Shown: in pieces, positions 1 to 8,618 of the stretch
Numbering within the stretch: position 1 is the first letter of the stretch
How the letters are laid out: each line of letters opens with the position of its first letter
Source: Halobacillus sp. A5
Lineage (GTDB): Bacteria; Bacillota; Bacilli; Bacillales; Halobacillaceae
Direction of reading: 5' to 3'
Assembly: GCF_024189315.1 (NCBI RefSeq)
Contig: NZ_JAIZEO010000001.1
Coordinates: 62,001 to 126,000 of the forward strand
DNA: 64,000 bases
The notes under the pieces: model-generated
What the model saw: only the letters and a program-made list of their open reading frames with translations
What the model was told of the DNA's origin: nothing
Database searches by the model: none
Position numbers and translations under genes: made by a program

Positions 1-1137
1 GAAAGGAAACTGCAGGATCATTTAATAAAAAAGCTGAGCCAGCAATTTTCATATACGAGAGTAAAGAAACAAAGAGACCGTATGTATGTTGTCCTCAACG
101 GAGAAGATCCCCATCAAGTTATGAATGAATGTCAGCAGGTGTTCGGAATTCACTCACTTTCTTTTGCGGTGAAAGTAGAAAAAGATGAGCAGTTAATTAA
201 AGATGCTGCATTATTTGCCTTCAAGGATGACCCTGATGCAGAAACGTTTAAGGTTTCCTCAAGAAGAGCAGATAAAAGCTTTCAAATTGGTTCTCAAGAC
301 TTAAATTATAAAGTGGGCGGACATATTCTAGCTAATACGGATGGAGTTACTGTTGATGTTCACAATCCTGACGTAGAGATAAAAATAGAAGTAAGAAATG
401 ATGCGGCTTATATCACTGCCAAGGATTATCCTGGTGCAGGCGGTTTTCCTGTTGGGACTTCCGGACAGTCTTTACTCATGTTGTCTGGAGGAATTGATAG
501 TCCAGTTGCCGGGTACTTAATGATGAAAAGAGGCGTACAGCTTGAAGCTATACACTTTCACTCTCCCCCTTTCACTAGTGATCGTGCTAAACAAAAAGTA
601 TTAGATTTAGCCGGGAAGCTATCAAAGTACTGCCAGCGCATAAATGTTCACATTGTGCCCTTTACTGATTTACAGCAAAAGATCCATCAGCAGATTCCGG
701 AGGGGTACAGTATGACAGTTATGCGGAGGATGATGCTGAGAATCAGTGAAAGAATTGCTGCCGAAAGAGAGATTTTATCGATGACCACAGGGGAAAGCTT
801 AGGACAAGTTGCAAGCCAGACGATGGAGAGTATGAACGCAATTAATGAAGTTACAAACTTCCCTGTGCTTCGCCCGCTGGCAGCTATGGATAAGCTGGAT
901 ATTATTGATATTTCAAGAAAAATAGACACGTATTCAATTTCAACACTTCCTTACGAGGATTGCTGTACGATTTTTGTTCCAAAAGCTCCTAAGACGAAGC
1001 CGACAAGGGAAAATGCAAGTTATTATGAGTCTAATGTTGATTTTTCAAAAGAATTGGATGAAGCTGTAGATCAAACTCAGATCATAGAAATTAAACATGA
1101 AAAAAACTTTGATAGTGAGTTTGAAAACTTATTTTAA
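1..1137 (+). CDS. thiI: tRNA 4-thiouridine synthase ThiI, 5'-truncated by window edge
   Basis: ThiI adenylates U8 of tRNA and transfers sulfur to make 4-thiouridine; in many bacteria it also serves thiazole synthesis. The frame is open from base 1, so only about the first 20-25 codons lie outside the window and the ATG at 82 is internal. The first part is the NFLD/THUMP RNA-binding region. The PP-loop ATP-binding motif SGGIDSPVAGYL lies around positions 484-519. The C-terminal DCCTIFVPKAPKTKPT segment is typical of the family. No rhodanese domain follows, as in Bacillus ThiI. It is followed after 69 bp by the YtcJ-type gene, with a hairpin in between. Identification is secure; only the 5' end is missing. 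Confidence 0.95.
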   Translation, partial: ERKLQDHLIKKLSQQFSYTRVKKQRDRMYVVLNGEDPHQVMNECQQVFGIHSLSFAVKVEKDEQLIKDAALFAFKDDPDAETFKVSSRRADKSFQIGSQDLNYKVGGHILANTDGVTVDVHNPDVEIKIEVRNDAAYITAKDYPGAGGFPVGTSGQSLLMLSGGIDSPVAGYLMMKRGVQLEAIHFHSPPFTSDRAKQKVLDLAGKLSKYCQRINVHIVPFTDLQQKIHQQIPEGYSMTVMRRMMLRISERIAAEREILSMTTGESLGQVASQTMESMNAINEVTNFPVLRPLAAMDKLDIIDISRKIDTYSISTLPYEDCCTIFVPKAPKTKPTRENASYYESNVDFSKELDEAVDQTQIIEIKHEKNFDSEFENLF

Positions 1138-1144
1138 AGAGCCG

Positions 1145-1173
1145 ACCTCTCAGCAGTCTTGATGCTGGGAGGT
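1145..1173 (+). terminator. hairpin after thiI, possible weak terminator
   Basis: ACCTCTCAGCA pairs with TGCTGGGAGGT (one G-U pair) around a 7-nt loop directly downstream of the thiI stop. The following tract is only ttcat, so termination would be weak. Confidence 0.45.
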
Positions 1174-1206
1174 TTCATAAAACTATAGCCAAGGAGTCGA
1201 AGTAAT

Positions 1207-2796
1207 ATGGAGTTATGGTATGGTGGGAAGATTTATACAATGAAGAAAGAGGGAGACTGGGTAGAAGCAGTTATCACCGAAAATGGTGATATTGTGGCTG
1301 CTGGGCGTACTAACGACTTATATACAGTTTATAAAAGTGAAATTAAAGTAGAACATGATTTAAAAGGCGCGGTAATGTATCCTGGTTTTACTGACAGTCA
1401 TTTGCATATTATGGGGCACGGAGAGCGTTTAATGAGGCTCGATCTCTCCTTTATGAAGTCTGCTGAAGAAGTATTACAGGCGCTCAGCCAGCATGCAGAA
1501 CAGTTGGAGCCCGGCGAGTGGATTATTGGGGATGGATGGAATGAGAATCAATGGGAAGACAGAAGAGTTATACATAGAAGAGAATTGGACCTTATCTCTT
1601 CGGATCATCCAATGATGCTGACAAGGGTATGCCGTCATGCACTTCTGGCCAATTCAGAAGCGTTGCAGTTAGCTCAAGTGACCGAAAAAACAACAGACCC
1701 GCAGGGAGGCGTCGTAGTTAGGGACGAAGACGGCACACCCAGCGGATACTTCTTAGATCAAGCTCAAGAACTGGTTAAGAAAGCAATGCCTCAGGTTACC
1801 ACTGAATATTTGTGTAAAGCTGCTGAATTAGCCGTTCGTGATATGCATGCTTTTGGCTTGGTCGGCGGACATAGTGAAGATTTAAATTATTATGGAGGTT
1901 TTACGAAAACATTTAATGCTTTTAATGAAGTGATTGAAGGAGATAAGGTCAAGTTTAGGGCCCACCTTCTCGTCCATCATGGTGTGGTGGATGACATGCA
2001 TGAAAATGGCCTTGGTTTTAAAAAAGGGAATGATTTCGTAGAATTAGGGGCTATGAAAATCTTTGCTGATGGGGCGCTTGGAGGAAGGACTGCCTGGCTG
2101 CAGGAAGACTATTCAGATGATGACGGAAACAAGGGGGTGGCTATTCACTCTTTACAAGAGCTGGAAACACTCGTGTTAAAAGCAAGAGAAAGAAACATGC
2201 CGGTCGCTGTACATGCAATTGGAGATGCTGCAGCAGAAGCGGTAATAAGTACAATTGAAGCTCACCCTTTACGAACAGGGGAAAGAGACAGATTGATACA
2301 TGCTCAAATTTTAAATCCATCACTCATTGAACGGCTGAAAAAGTTAAATATTATTCTTGATATCCAGCCGACCTTTGTATCTTCAGACTTTCCCTGGGTG
2401 ATGGAACGTTTAGGCCAAGTCAGACTTAAATCATCTTACTCCTGGAAAACGTTGTTGGATGCCGGGGTTGTCTGTGCGGGAGGTTCTGATGCCCCGATTG
2501 AAGAAATTAACCCTTTATTAGGGATCAGGGCTGCCGTAGACAGACGGGCAAGCTATAATAATGAATCTTACCAGATGGAGGAAAGGCTGACGGTGTTTGA
2601 AGCTATTTCACTCTATACGAAAGGAAGTGCCTTCGCTATAGGCAAAGAGAACAGTCAGGGAATGATTACTAAAGGTTACAAAGCGGATTTCACCATACTG
2701 GACCGTGATTTATTTCAGCTGAAGCCCCATGAACTTGCTGAAGCTACAGTAACCATGACAGTTGTAGATGGAGATATCATGTACCAAAGATTCTAA
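1207..2796 (+). CDS. YtcJ-like amidohydrolase (Amidohydro_3 family)
   Basis: A 529-aa cytosolic metal-dependent hydrolase of the YtcJ/NfdA-type amidohydrolase family. Members hydrolyse N-acyl or formamide bonds, but the substrate here is unknown. The metal-binding signature PGFTDSHLHIMGHG lies at about residues 60-73. Further family landmarks are the FADGALGGRTAWL stretch, the late HAIGD motif and the C-terminal SDAPIEEINPLLGI motif. A good RBS (aaggag) precedes the ATG. The position next to thiI and before nadK matches B. subtilis ytcJ. Family call is firm; the reaction is not known. Confidence 0.85.
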   Translation: MELWYGGKIYTMKKEGDWVEAVITENGDIVAAGRTNDLYTVYKSEIKVEHDLKGAVMYPGFTDSHLHIMGHGERLMRLDLSFMKSAEEVLQALSQHAEQLEPGEWIIGDGWNENQWEDRRVIHRRELDLISSDHPMMLTRVCRHALLANSEALQLAQVTEKTTDPQGGVVVRDEDGTPSGYFLDQAQELVKKAMPQVTTEYLCKAAELAVRDMHAFGLVGGHSEDLNYYGGFTKTFNAFNEVIEGDKVKFRAHLLVHHGVVDDMHENGLGFKKGNDFVELGAMKIFADGALGGRTAWLQEDYSDDDGNKGVAIHSLQELETLVLKARERNMPVAVHAIGDAAAEAVISTIEAHPLRTGERDRLIHAQILNPSLIERLKKLNIILDIQPTFVSSDFPWVMERLGQVRLKSSYSWKTLLDAGVVCAGGSDAPIEEINPLLGIRAAVDRRASYNNESYQMEERLTVFEAISLYTKGSAFAIGKENSQGMITKGYKADFTILDRDLFQLKPHELAEATVTMTVVDGDIMYQRF

Positions 2797-2840
2797 AGCC
2801 GTGATGTTGAAACACCTCAGCAGTTCATTAATTAAGGAGT

Positions 2841-3058
2841 GGGACATAAGTAAAGCAGGGATGTCAAAAAACAAACATTCGAATAAACGCAGATGATTAG
2901 CGTAGTCAAAATGCGAACACTCCTGTGGGAACAGCATGAGCCGAAGATTCCGCAGGAAAGCGAAGCATTTTAACGGAGCGACTCTTTAACATAAAATAAT
3001 CCGAACTGATTTTTACAAAATCATTCGGATTATTTTATGTTTTATTCAGTTTTGTCCG
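2841..3058 (+). repeat. dispersed repeat element, copy 1 (ends in terminator hairpin)
   Basis: A 218-bp non-coding element that begins GGGACATAAGTAAAGCA and ends TTCAGTTTTGTCC, so its ends are short inverted repeats (GGGACA/TGTCC). The reverse complement of nearly the whole element recurs at 43471-43741. Copy 1 lacks about 50 bp of the middle part present in copy 2. It fills the gap between the convergent ytcJ-like and nadK genes. It contains no plausible gene. Confidence 0.8.
2991..3038. terminator. bidirectional terminator inside repeat copy 1
   Basis: A near-perfect stem: ATAAAATAATCCGAA pairs with TTCGGATTATTTTAT, with an inner GATTTT/AAAATC extension. It is flanked by A and T tracts on both sides. 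It lies between convergent genes and can serve both. Confidence 0.8.
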
Positions 3059-3071
3059 GATGTCTTAAATG

Positions 3072-3875
3072 TTATAGAAAAGTACGCTGGACACGTTCCC
3101 AATAGGAGTTATTTTTTAATTTGACGGTTTTAACTTGTTTATCACTCAGGCGCACCGTTATGTCTTGAATGTTTCTGATCGAGTGAGCCTCGTTATCCAT
3201 TCCGATGATAGGGAAATCGTTCCCGTCTTGAATCACTTCTAATTTTAACGTTCGTTCAGAACCTAATAAAAAGGAAGAACCTAGTGTACGGTAGCGGTTG
3301 TTATTTAAAGAAGCGAGTTCACTTACTTGGAAACATGGAATTTTCGGGTCTACAACTGCACCTTTTGTTGACTTATTGTACCCCGTGCTTCCTGTCGGGG
3401 TAGCTACAATTAGTCCATCTCCGCGGAAAGTTTCAAAATATTTACCGTCAATACTTACATCTATTACAATGGATTTAATCAAAGTAGAGCGAACACTGCA
3501 CTCGTTTAAGCAAAGGAAACTATATTCGTTATTCACTGTGGCTTCAATAAGAGGGAAACGGCGCACTTCTAACTCAGCGTTCAGCATAGAATCCACCATT
3601 TCATTATAATTATTTAAATTAAAGTCACAATATAAGCCTGCCTCATCTTCACTTCTTATTCCTACGTATAAACAATCTTGACGAAAGCCGGTTTTTCGAA
3701 CGGCTTGCAGGAAAGTACCGTCACCACCGACAGATATGATGATGTTTGCGTCTTTCGCATCTTCTACAATTTGGAAGTTATTTTCTTCAGCCAATTTAAT
3801 TAAGGGTCTCAGCTTTTCATTTAACTGATCACTCGGGTGGTAGTAAAAGTATAAGTTTCGACGATCATTTGTCAT
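3072..3875 (-). CDS. nadK: NAD kinase
   Basis: ATP-dependent phosphorylation of NAD to NADP in the cytosol. The diagnostic GGDGT motif occurs in SVGGDGTFLQAVRKTG near residue 50, and the NEC and TGSTGYNKST motifs of the family follow. The start is the ATG at 3875, preceded by aggagg at 7 nt, giving 267 aa. The upstream ATG at 3902 has no RBS. It corresponds by position to B. subtilis ytdI (nadK2), between ytcJ and ytxK. It is convergent with the upstream amidohydrolase gene across a terminator-bearing repeat. Confidence 0.93.
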   Translation of the reverse strand: MTNDRRNLYFYYHPSDQLNEKLRPLIKLAEENNFQIVEDAKDANIIISVGGDGTFLQAVRKTGFRQDCLYVGIRSEDEAGLYCDFNLNNYNEMVDSMLNAELEVRRFPLIEATVNNEYSFLCLNECSVRSTLIKSIVIDVSIDGKYFETFRGDGLIVATPTGSTGYNKSTKGAVVDPKIPCFQVSELASLNNNRYRTLGSSFLLGSERTLKLEVIQDGNDFPIIGMDNEAHSIRNIQDITVRLSDKQVKTVKLKNNSYWERVQRTFL

Positions 3876-4043
3876 TTCTAATCCTCCTGTATACGATATC
3901 ATGATTGTATTCTATCATTTCATTTATTGAATAAACAGCAATGAACATTTGGCTGGACAAGAAATAGGAAATCTTATATAGTCGAATGTTGAAGTCATTT
4001 AATATATTAGTTAAGGTTATAAGTAGAATGATGTTATTTTGTC

Positions 4044-4078
4044 AGACGCTTGTTGTGGTGGAACAATAGCGTCTTTTT
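4044..4078 (+). terminator. terminator-like hairpin in the ytxK leader
   Basis: AGACGCT pairs with AGCGTCT, extended inward by TTGTT/AACAA, and is followed by a TTTTT run, 28 bp upstream of the ytxK start. No plus-strand gene precedes it (nadK is on the other strand). It therefore terminates either a short leader or a small transcript. Confidence 0.55.
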
Positions 4079-4105
4079 ATATGGAAATGGGAACGGAGGC
4101 CGATT

Positions 4106-5098
4106 ATGAATCAGCAAAAAGTAGAAACACTTTTCACATGGATTGATGAAACTGCAGATGTAGTTGGGAACGATTTAAACGTTACTTATTTAGAAGGTCT
4201 GGCAGAGACGCTGGATACTCTATTTCACGGTCAGCCCTTCGATGATTTAGAAGAAGATCTTAAAACAAAACTTACCAATCAGCTGGCTAAAGTGAACAAG
4301 GACGAGTTTCAGAAAGAAGAAAAGAGAAAAGCTGTACAGCTGGCTATCTTAAAGGGAATGAAGGGTGCTACACAGCAACAGCATTTAATTACCCCGGATT
4401 CGGTAGCCATGTTTATTGGATATATTACTTCAAAACTAGCCGAAGGCAAAGAAGATGTGAATTTGTTTGACCCTGTAGCAGGCACAGGAAACTTAATTAC
4501 TTCGGTAATGAATCAACTCGATATGAATGTGAGAGCCTATGGAAGCGAAGTAGATCAAACGTTGATCCAGCTGGCAGTTGCAAACGCCAACCTGCAGAAG
4601 AATGAGATCGAATTCTTCCATCAGGACAGTCTGCGCCCATTTCTTATGGAACCTGTCGACATTGTAATTGGGGATCTTCCGGTCGGTTATTATCCTGATG
4701 ATATTCAGGCCGCTAAATATCAGCTGAAGTCTGAGGATGGCCATTCATTTGCCCATCATTTGCTCATAGAGCAGAGCTTAAATTATACATCGGATCAAGG
4801 ATTTCTTATATTTATTGTACCGAATTTTTTATTTGACAGCGATCAGTCTCAAGCATTGAACGAATTTCTTCGGGAACATGCTCACATAGTAGGTATGCTG
4901 CAGCTGTCTGAGTCCCTGTTTAAAGATGAAAAGCACGGAAAGAGCATATTAATTTTACAGAAAAAAGGGAAAGGTTCAAAGCCGCCGAAACAAGCTTTGC
5001 TCGCCAAACTTCCATCATTTAAGAGCCCTGATGCCATGGCTGATATTTTGTCTCAGATGAATCAATGGTTTGAGGATTATAAAGCGGGTAAATTGTAA
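4106..5098 (+). CDS. ytxK: class I SAM-dependent DNA methyltransferase-like protein YtxK
   Basis: A 330-aa N6-adenine-type methyltransferase fold protein of the YtxK family. Motif I is DPVAGTGNL (about residue 122) and the catalytic-like motif IV appears as GDLPVGYYP, a variant of the (N/D)PPY motif. An N-terminal helical region of about 90 residues precedes the SAM-binding fold, as in type I HsdM-like proteins. RBS ggagg lies upstream. It sits directly before ackA, as in B. subtilis. The target is unknown; no restriction subunit is nearby. Confidence 0.88.
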   Translation: MNQQKVETLFTWIDETADVVGNDLNVTYLEGLAETLDTLFHGQPFDDLEEDLKTKLTNQLAKVNKDEFQKEEKRKAVQLAILKGMKGATQQQHLITPDSVAMFIGYITSKLAEGKEDVNLFDPVAGTGNLITSVMNQLDMNVRAYGSEVDQTLIQLAVANANLQKNEIEFFHQDSLRPFLMEPVDIVIGDLPVGYYPDDIQAAKYQLKSEDGHSFAHHLLIEQSLNYTSDQGFLIFIVPNFLFDSDQSQALNEFLREHAHIVGMLQLSESLFKDEKHGKSILILQKKGKGSKPPKQALLAKLPSFKSPDAMADILSQMNQWFEDYKAGKL

Positions 5099-5117
5099 GA
5101 AAATAAAAAATATAACA

Positions 5118-5131
5118 AGTAAACGTTATCA
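5118..5131 (+). promoter_or_regulatory. CcpA cre site upstream of ackA
   Basis: AGTAAACGTTATCA matches the cre consensus TGWAANCGNTNWCA at 13 of 14 positions. It lies about 20 bp upstream of the proposed -35 box of ackA, the spacing at which CcpA activates ackA in B. subtilis. Confidence 0.75.
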
Positions 5132-5144
5132 ATTATTTTCCGCC

Positions 5145-5173
5145 TTGAAATTGAGAGGTGCCGGTGATTAAAT
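5145..5173 (+). promoter_or_regulatory. putative sigma-A promoter of ackA
   Basis: TTGAAA and TTAAAT are separated by 17 bp. The -10 box is weak (4/6), which suits an activated promoter with the cre centred near -55. Confidence 0.5.
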
Positions 5174-5220
5174 GGGTAGTGGTAGAAAGATGCGAACCTA
5201 TATTTAAGGGGATGACAACG

Positions 5221-6408
5221 TTGAATAATATTCTTGCAATTAATGCCGGAAGTTCTTCATTAAAGTTTCAATTGATTGAAATGCCTGAAGAAACGGTAGT
5301 AACTAAAGGGTTAGTTGAACGAATTGGAATACAGGATTCAGTATTCACGATTGAGTTCAATGGAGCGAAAGATAAAACTGTAACAGATATAGATGATCAT
5401 GCTGTAGCCGTAAAAATGCTTCTAGATAAATTGACGGCTCATGGTATTATCGAATCCCTGGATGAGATTGATGGTGTCGGCCACCGTGTCGTTCATGGCG
5501 GAGAGCGTTTCAGTGACTCTGTTTTGATTACTGATGAAGTGATTAAAGAGATTCAAGACGTATCTGACTTAGCACCCCTGCACAATCCTGCTAACTTAAC
5601 AGGTATAAGTGCTTTCCGTGAAGTACTGCCAACTGTGCCGCACGTGGCAGTCTTTGATACAGCCTTTCACCAGACTATGCCGGAACAGTCTTACTTGTAC
5701 AGTCTTCCATATGAGTACTACGAAGAATACGGTATTCGTAAGTACGGCTTTCATGGTACATCCCACAAGTATGTTTCAGAGCGGGCTGCTGAAATGCTTG
5801 GACGACCGCTTGAACAGCTTAGATTACTATCCTGCCACCTGGGTAACGGAGCCAGTATTGCTGCGATTGAAGGCGGAAAGTCGATCGATACATCTATGGG
5901 CTTTACTCCTCTTGCTGGTGTAACTATGGGGACGCGTTCCGGTAATATTGATCCCGCTTTGATTCCATTCATTATGGAGAAAACAGGGAAATCCGCTCAA
6001 GAAGTCATGAATGTTTTAAACAAAGAAAGTGGTATGCTGGCATTGTCCGGGTTCTCAAGTGACTTACGTGATATTGAAGAAAAAGCAAAAGAAGGCGACG
6101 AGCGCGCAGAGCTTGCTTTGGAAGTTTTTGCGGCTCGTATTCACAAATATATTGGATCTTATGCTTCACGCATGCACGGAATTGATGGAATTATCTTTAC
6201 TGCTGGTGTGGGGGAAAACAGCACTTCCATTCGTGAAAGAGTATTAAAAGGTCTTGAATTTATGGGGGTTTACTGGGATCCAGCCCTAAATCAAGTTCGT
6301 GGAAAAGAAGCGTTTGTTAACTATCCTCACTCGCCTGTAAAAGTTATGATCATTCCTACAAACGAGGAAGTCATGATTGCACGAGATACTGTGGAAAAAG
6401 GATTGTAA
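5221..6408 (+). CDS. ackA: acetate kinase
   Basis: Converts acetyl phosphate and ADP to acetate and ATP in overflow metabolism. The N-terminal phosphate-binding motif [15 protein letters not shown] and the motifs [18 protein letters not shown] and CHLGNGAS are all present. The TTG at 5221 is preferred: aagggg stands 9 nt before it, and it yields 395 aa with the N-terminus aligned to B. subtilis AckA. The upstream ATG at 5212 is too close to the RBS. The last 117 bp lie in attL and are repeated at 43341-43457, so the current 3' end including the TAA stop is probably phage-supplied while the original host stop was TAG. Confidence 0.96.
   Translation: MNNILAINAGSSSLKFQLIEMPEETVVTKGLVERIGIQDSVFTIEFNGAKDKTVTDIDDHAVAVKMLLDKLTAHGIIESLDEIDGVGHRVVHGGERFSDSVLITDEVIKEIQDVSDLAPLHNPANLTGISAFREVLPTVPHVAVFDTAFHQTMPEQSYLYSLPYEYYEEYGIRKYGFHGTSHKYVSERAAEMLGRPLEQLRLLSCHLGNGASIAAIEGGKSIDTSMGFTPLAGVTMGTRSGNIDPALIPFIMEKTGKSAQEVMNVLNKESGMLALSGFSSDLRDIEEKAKEGDERAELALEVFAARIHKYIGSYASRMHGIDGIIFTAGVGENSTSIRERVLKGLEFMGVYWDPALNQVRGKEAFVNYPHSPVKVMIIPTNEEVMIARDTVEKGL
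6291..6407 (+). repeat. attL: 117-bp direct repeat of ackA 3' end
   Basis: Identical over 117 bp to 43341-43457 and flanked by different bases on both sides (a/t before, a/g after). It covers the last 39 codons of ackA, so integration keeps the gene intact. The crossover point cannot be located inside an identical repeat. Confidence 0.95.
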
Positions 6409-6471
6409 GCCTTGATATGAAAGGGTTTTGGACAAATTAATACTTGAAAATATTGGTTATTATTGTGTGTT

Positions 6472-6502
6472 TCTAACCAATACAAACTTTTGAGTGATTT
6501 CT
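6472..6502 (+). promoter_or_regulatory. left integrase arm-site candidates
   Basis: TCTAACCAATACAAA (6472-6486) recurs in direct orientation at 43277-43291. GAGTGATTTCT (6492-6502) recurs inverted at 43321-43331. Both pairs sit just inside the two att repeats, as arm-type integrase sites do. Confidence 0.6.
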
Positions 6503-6546
6503 TTCTTTTGTAATTTTATTACATTGGAAGGAGGTCATTTTTTTTT

Positions 6547-7566
6547 ATGCCAAGACCACAAGATCGAAAAACTAAACGCTATAGTCGAAACAATAAAAAT
6601 TTCCACAACCTAGACGATGCCCGTAATATTGTCATCAAGTTAAAAAAGTTAGAAGGGTTAAGTAAAAATACGATTTTTAATTATGAAAAGTATTGGAATG
6701 ATATGGATCGGTTTTTCGGTGAAGACAGGGATGTATCAACTTTGACAACAGACGATATAAGGGACTTTATTACGTGGCAGATGGAAGAGAAAACACCATT
6801 TCTTAGAAATCCTAATCGAAGGAAAGAAGGGAATAAAGGTATTTCAATTTCATCTGTTAATACTTACATCAGTTACGGTAAAGCTTCTTTTCGATTACTT
6901 GAAAGCGAAGGTATTACTAACAATATTTATCAAGGTATAAAAAACCTCAGGCAGCAAGAACGGAAAATCGATGTAATGACTATCGGAGAGTTAAACACAA
7001 TATTTAGGACTTTTAAAAAACACGTCTACACCGAATTTAGGGATTATGTTGCTTGTCATTTAATGCTTGATAGTTTTGGAAGGATTGAATCTGTTTTATC
7101 GGTCAAAGTTGAAGATTTTGATTTCAATCAAAAGACAGTCACTTTTCAACGTACCAAGAATAAACGTGTCCATGTTATGCCTCTCTCGAACAGAACCTTG
7201 AAGCTTGTAGAGGAATTGATTGAAGAAACAGAGGGGTTCGATAATGACCATCTATTTTTAACAGTGTTCGGAGATCCTTTAACCCCGAATGCCTTTAGGA
7301 AGCATTTTAGAGAGATTATAGAGCGTTCAGGGATAAAACGTAGGATACATCCACATTTATACCGACACACAGCAAGTAAGATGTTTTTAGAGCAAGGTGG
7401 GTCGCTCAGAGTATTGCAATCCTATTTATCTCATGCGGATGCAAGTACAACCGCTATCTATGCACATGTGTTAGATGACACAATCAAAAAACAACATGCT
7501 CAATTTTCACCAATAAATTTACTTCAACAAAAAAAGAAAACTAGAACAAATAGGATGAAAAAATAA
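6547..7566 (+). CDS. int: phage tyrosine integrase
   Basis: Site-specific recombinase for insertion into and excision from ackA. The 339-aa protein has a basic N-terminus, a SAM-like core-binding domain (about 25-130) and a C-terminal catalytic domain. Catalytic motifs visible are the arginine in LDSFGRIES, HLYRHTA, LSHAD and the tyrosine in STTAIYAHV. The RBS is aaggaggt with a long T-rich spacer before the ATG. It lies directly inside attL and is transcribed away from it. It is distinct from the second recombinase at 32759. Confidence 0.93.
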   Translation: MPRPQDRKTKRYSRNNKNFHNLDDARNIVIKLKKLEGLSKNTIFNYEKYWNDMDRFFGEDRDVSTLTTDDIRDFITWQMEEKTPFLRNPNRRKEGNKGISISSVNTYISYGKASFRLLESEGITNNIYQGIKNLRQQERKIDVMTIGELNTIFRTFKKHVYTEFRDYVACHLMLDSFGRIESVLSVKVEDFDFNQKTVTFQRTKNKRVHVMPLSNRTLKLVEELIEETEGFDNDHLFLTVFGDPLTPNAFRKHFREIIERSGIKRRIHPHLYRHTASKMFLEQGGSLRVLQSYLSHADASTTAIYAHVLDDTIKKQHAQFSPINLLQQKKKTRTNRMKK

Positions 7567-7569
7567 AAC

Positions 7570-7652
7570 AAAAAAATAGCCCTCGGGAGAACACCCAAGG
7601 ACAGTCACTTATACATCTAGTGTTACCAGCACTAGACAAACTTAATTCACCT
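7570..7652 (-). ncRNA. candidate antisense RNA upstream of the winged-helix gene
   Basis: On the minus strand a promoter-like pair TTGCCT (7682-7687) and TAAGAT (7659-7664) has 17-bp spacing. Downstream come a CTAGTG/CACTAG hairpin (about 7617-7634), then CCTTGGG/CCCGAGG (7581-7600) followed by a T-rich run. The RNA would be about 80 nt and lie in the leader of the plus-strand gene at 7754, like plasmid counter-transcribed RNAs. No experimental support; boundaries are estimated. Confidence 0.4.
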
Positions 7653-7753
7653 ACGCTTATCTTACCAAAAAATATAAGGTAAGGCAAGTTTATTTAAGTA
7701 TGTATATGTGATCGAACAATTGTTCTCTTCCGGGCGAAAAGGGAGAAGTATAC

Positions 7754-8593
7754 ATGCTAACAAACGGAAACGTATCAAATTATAAACACTTATCGAAATT
7801 TACATCTACAGAAGAATTAAACCTATCTATAAGAGGTTTCCTCTACAAGTTTAAGTATGAGCTCAATGAAACTATCATCTCAATTTATCGATTAATCGCT
7901 AACCATGCAGTAAAATTTACCGGAATTTGCTTTATGAAATACTCAACAATTGCTAAACAAATTAACAAGTCAGAATCGACTGTTAAACGCTCACTCAAGG
8001 TGCTTAAAGACTTGAAGGCCTTAGAAGTCCATCGTACAACTAGAACGTCTGGTAGAGTGCGTGGTGGCTTTGGACATAACGTATTTGTTCTTTGTGACAT
8101 GTCGAATGAACTATCGAAAATGAACCATCGACAAAATGACGAAAAGCTTTGTGAAGTGCAGTCTGAACACTTTAAAAATAGTGAGGAAACTAGCCCTGCT
8201 GAATCTGGCAATCTATTAGATAAAAGATCTAGTAATAACGTAGGCAACAAAGGACAGTTAAATCATACATACTTACCAGACACAATTCCTAATGAGTTTG
8301 TAGAAGTTGTTAAGCCTTTCTTTAATAATGCTAGTGATATATATACGCTTTGGTTGCGTGTACAAAATGTTTGCAAATCTGTAAAACTTAAACAATCTTC
8401 CGAAACATACGTTAATATTGCTATTCAAGTGTTTAAAGGAGCAGTCTTCATGCAGAAAAATAACAAGATACGTACATCTTTTATTCAATATTTTTATGGT
8501 GGATTAAAAGCTAGACTACTCAAACAAGCATCGAAGGAAAAGTATAATGGCCACGGTTTACTTCAATATGACTGGATAGGTGAAGAGGCATAA
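7754..8593 (+). CDS. winged-helix DNA-binding protein, possible replication initiator
   Basis: A 279-aa protein of unknown role. Residues about 35-105 form a predicted winged helix (MKYSTIAKQINKSESTVKRS followed by a glycine-rich wing). This resembles the helix-turn-helix domains of plasmid and phage replication or regulatory proteins. A polar linker (about 110-170) leads to a helical C-terminal domain. The RBS is gggag in front of the ATG at 7754. It is the first gene after int and has a structured leader. It could start phage replication, but no initiator family was recognised, so this is inference. Confidence 0.55.
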   Translation: MLTNGNVSNYKHLSKFTSTEELNLSIRGFLYKFKYELNETIISIYRLIANHAVKFTGICFMKYSTIAKQINKSESTVKRSLKVLKDLKALEVHRTTRTSGRVRGGFGHNVFVLCDMSNELSKMNHRQNDEKLCEVQSEHFKNSEETSPAESGNLLDKRSSNNVGNKGQLNHTYLPDTIPNEFVEVVKPFFNNASDIYTLWLRVQNVCKSVKLKQSSETYVNIAIQVFKGAVFMQKNNKIRTSFIQYFYGGLKARLLKQASKEKYNGHGLLQYDWIGEEA

Positions 8594-8618
8594 AAAAACA
8601 GCCCTATGATTAGGACTG
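8592..8618 (-). terminator. terminator of the repressor gene
   Basis: On the minus strand CAGTCCTA and TAGGGCTG form an 8-bp stem (one G-U) followed by seven T. It overlaps the repressor stop codon and separates it from the convergent gene at 7754. Confidence 0.75.

Noticed and set aside
2710-2937. 75-aa minus-strand frame after the ytcJ-like gene
   Set aside because: Spans the gene end and part of the dispersed repeat; no start signal.
7885-8250. 121-aa minus-strand frame in the winged-helix gene
   Set aside because: Shadow frame opposite a gene with strong RBS and a clear winged helix.
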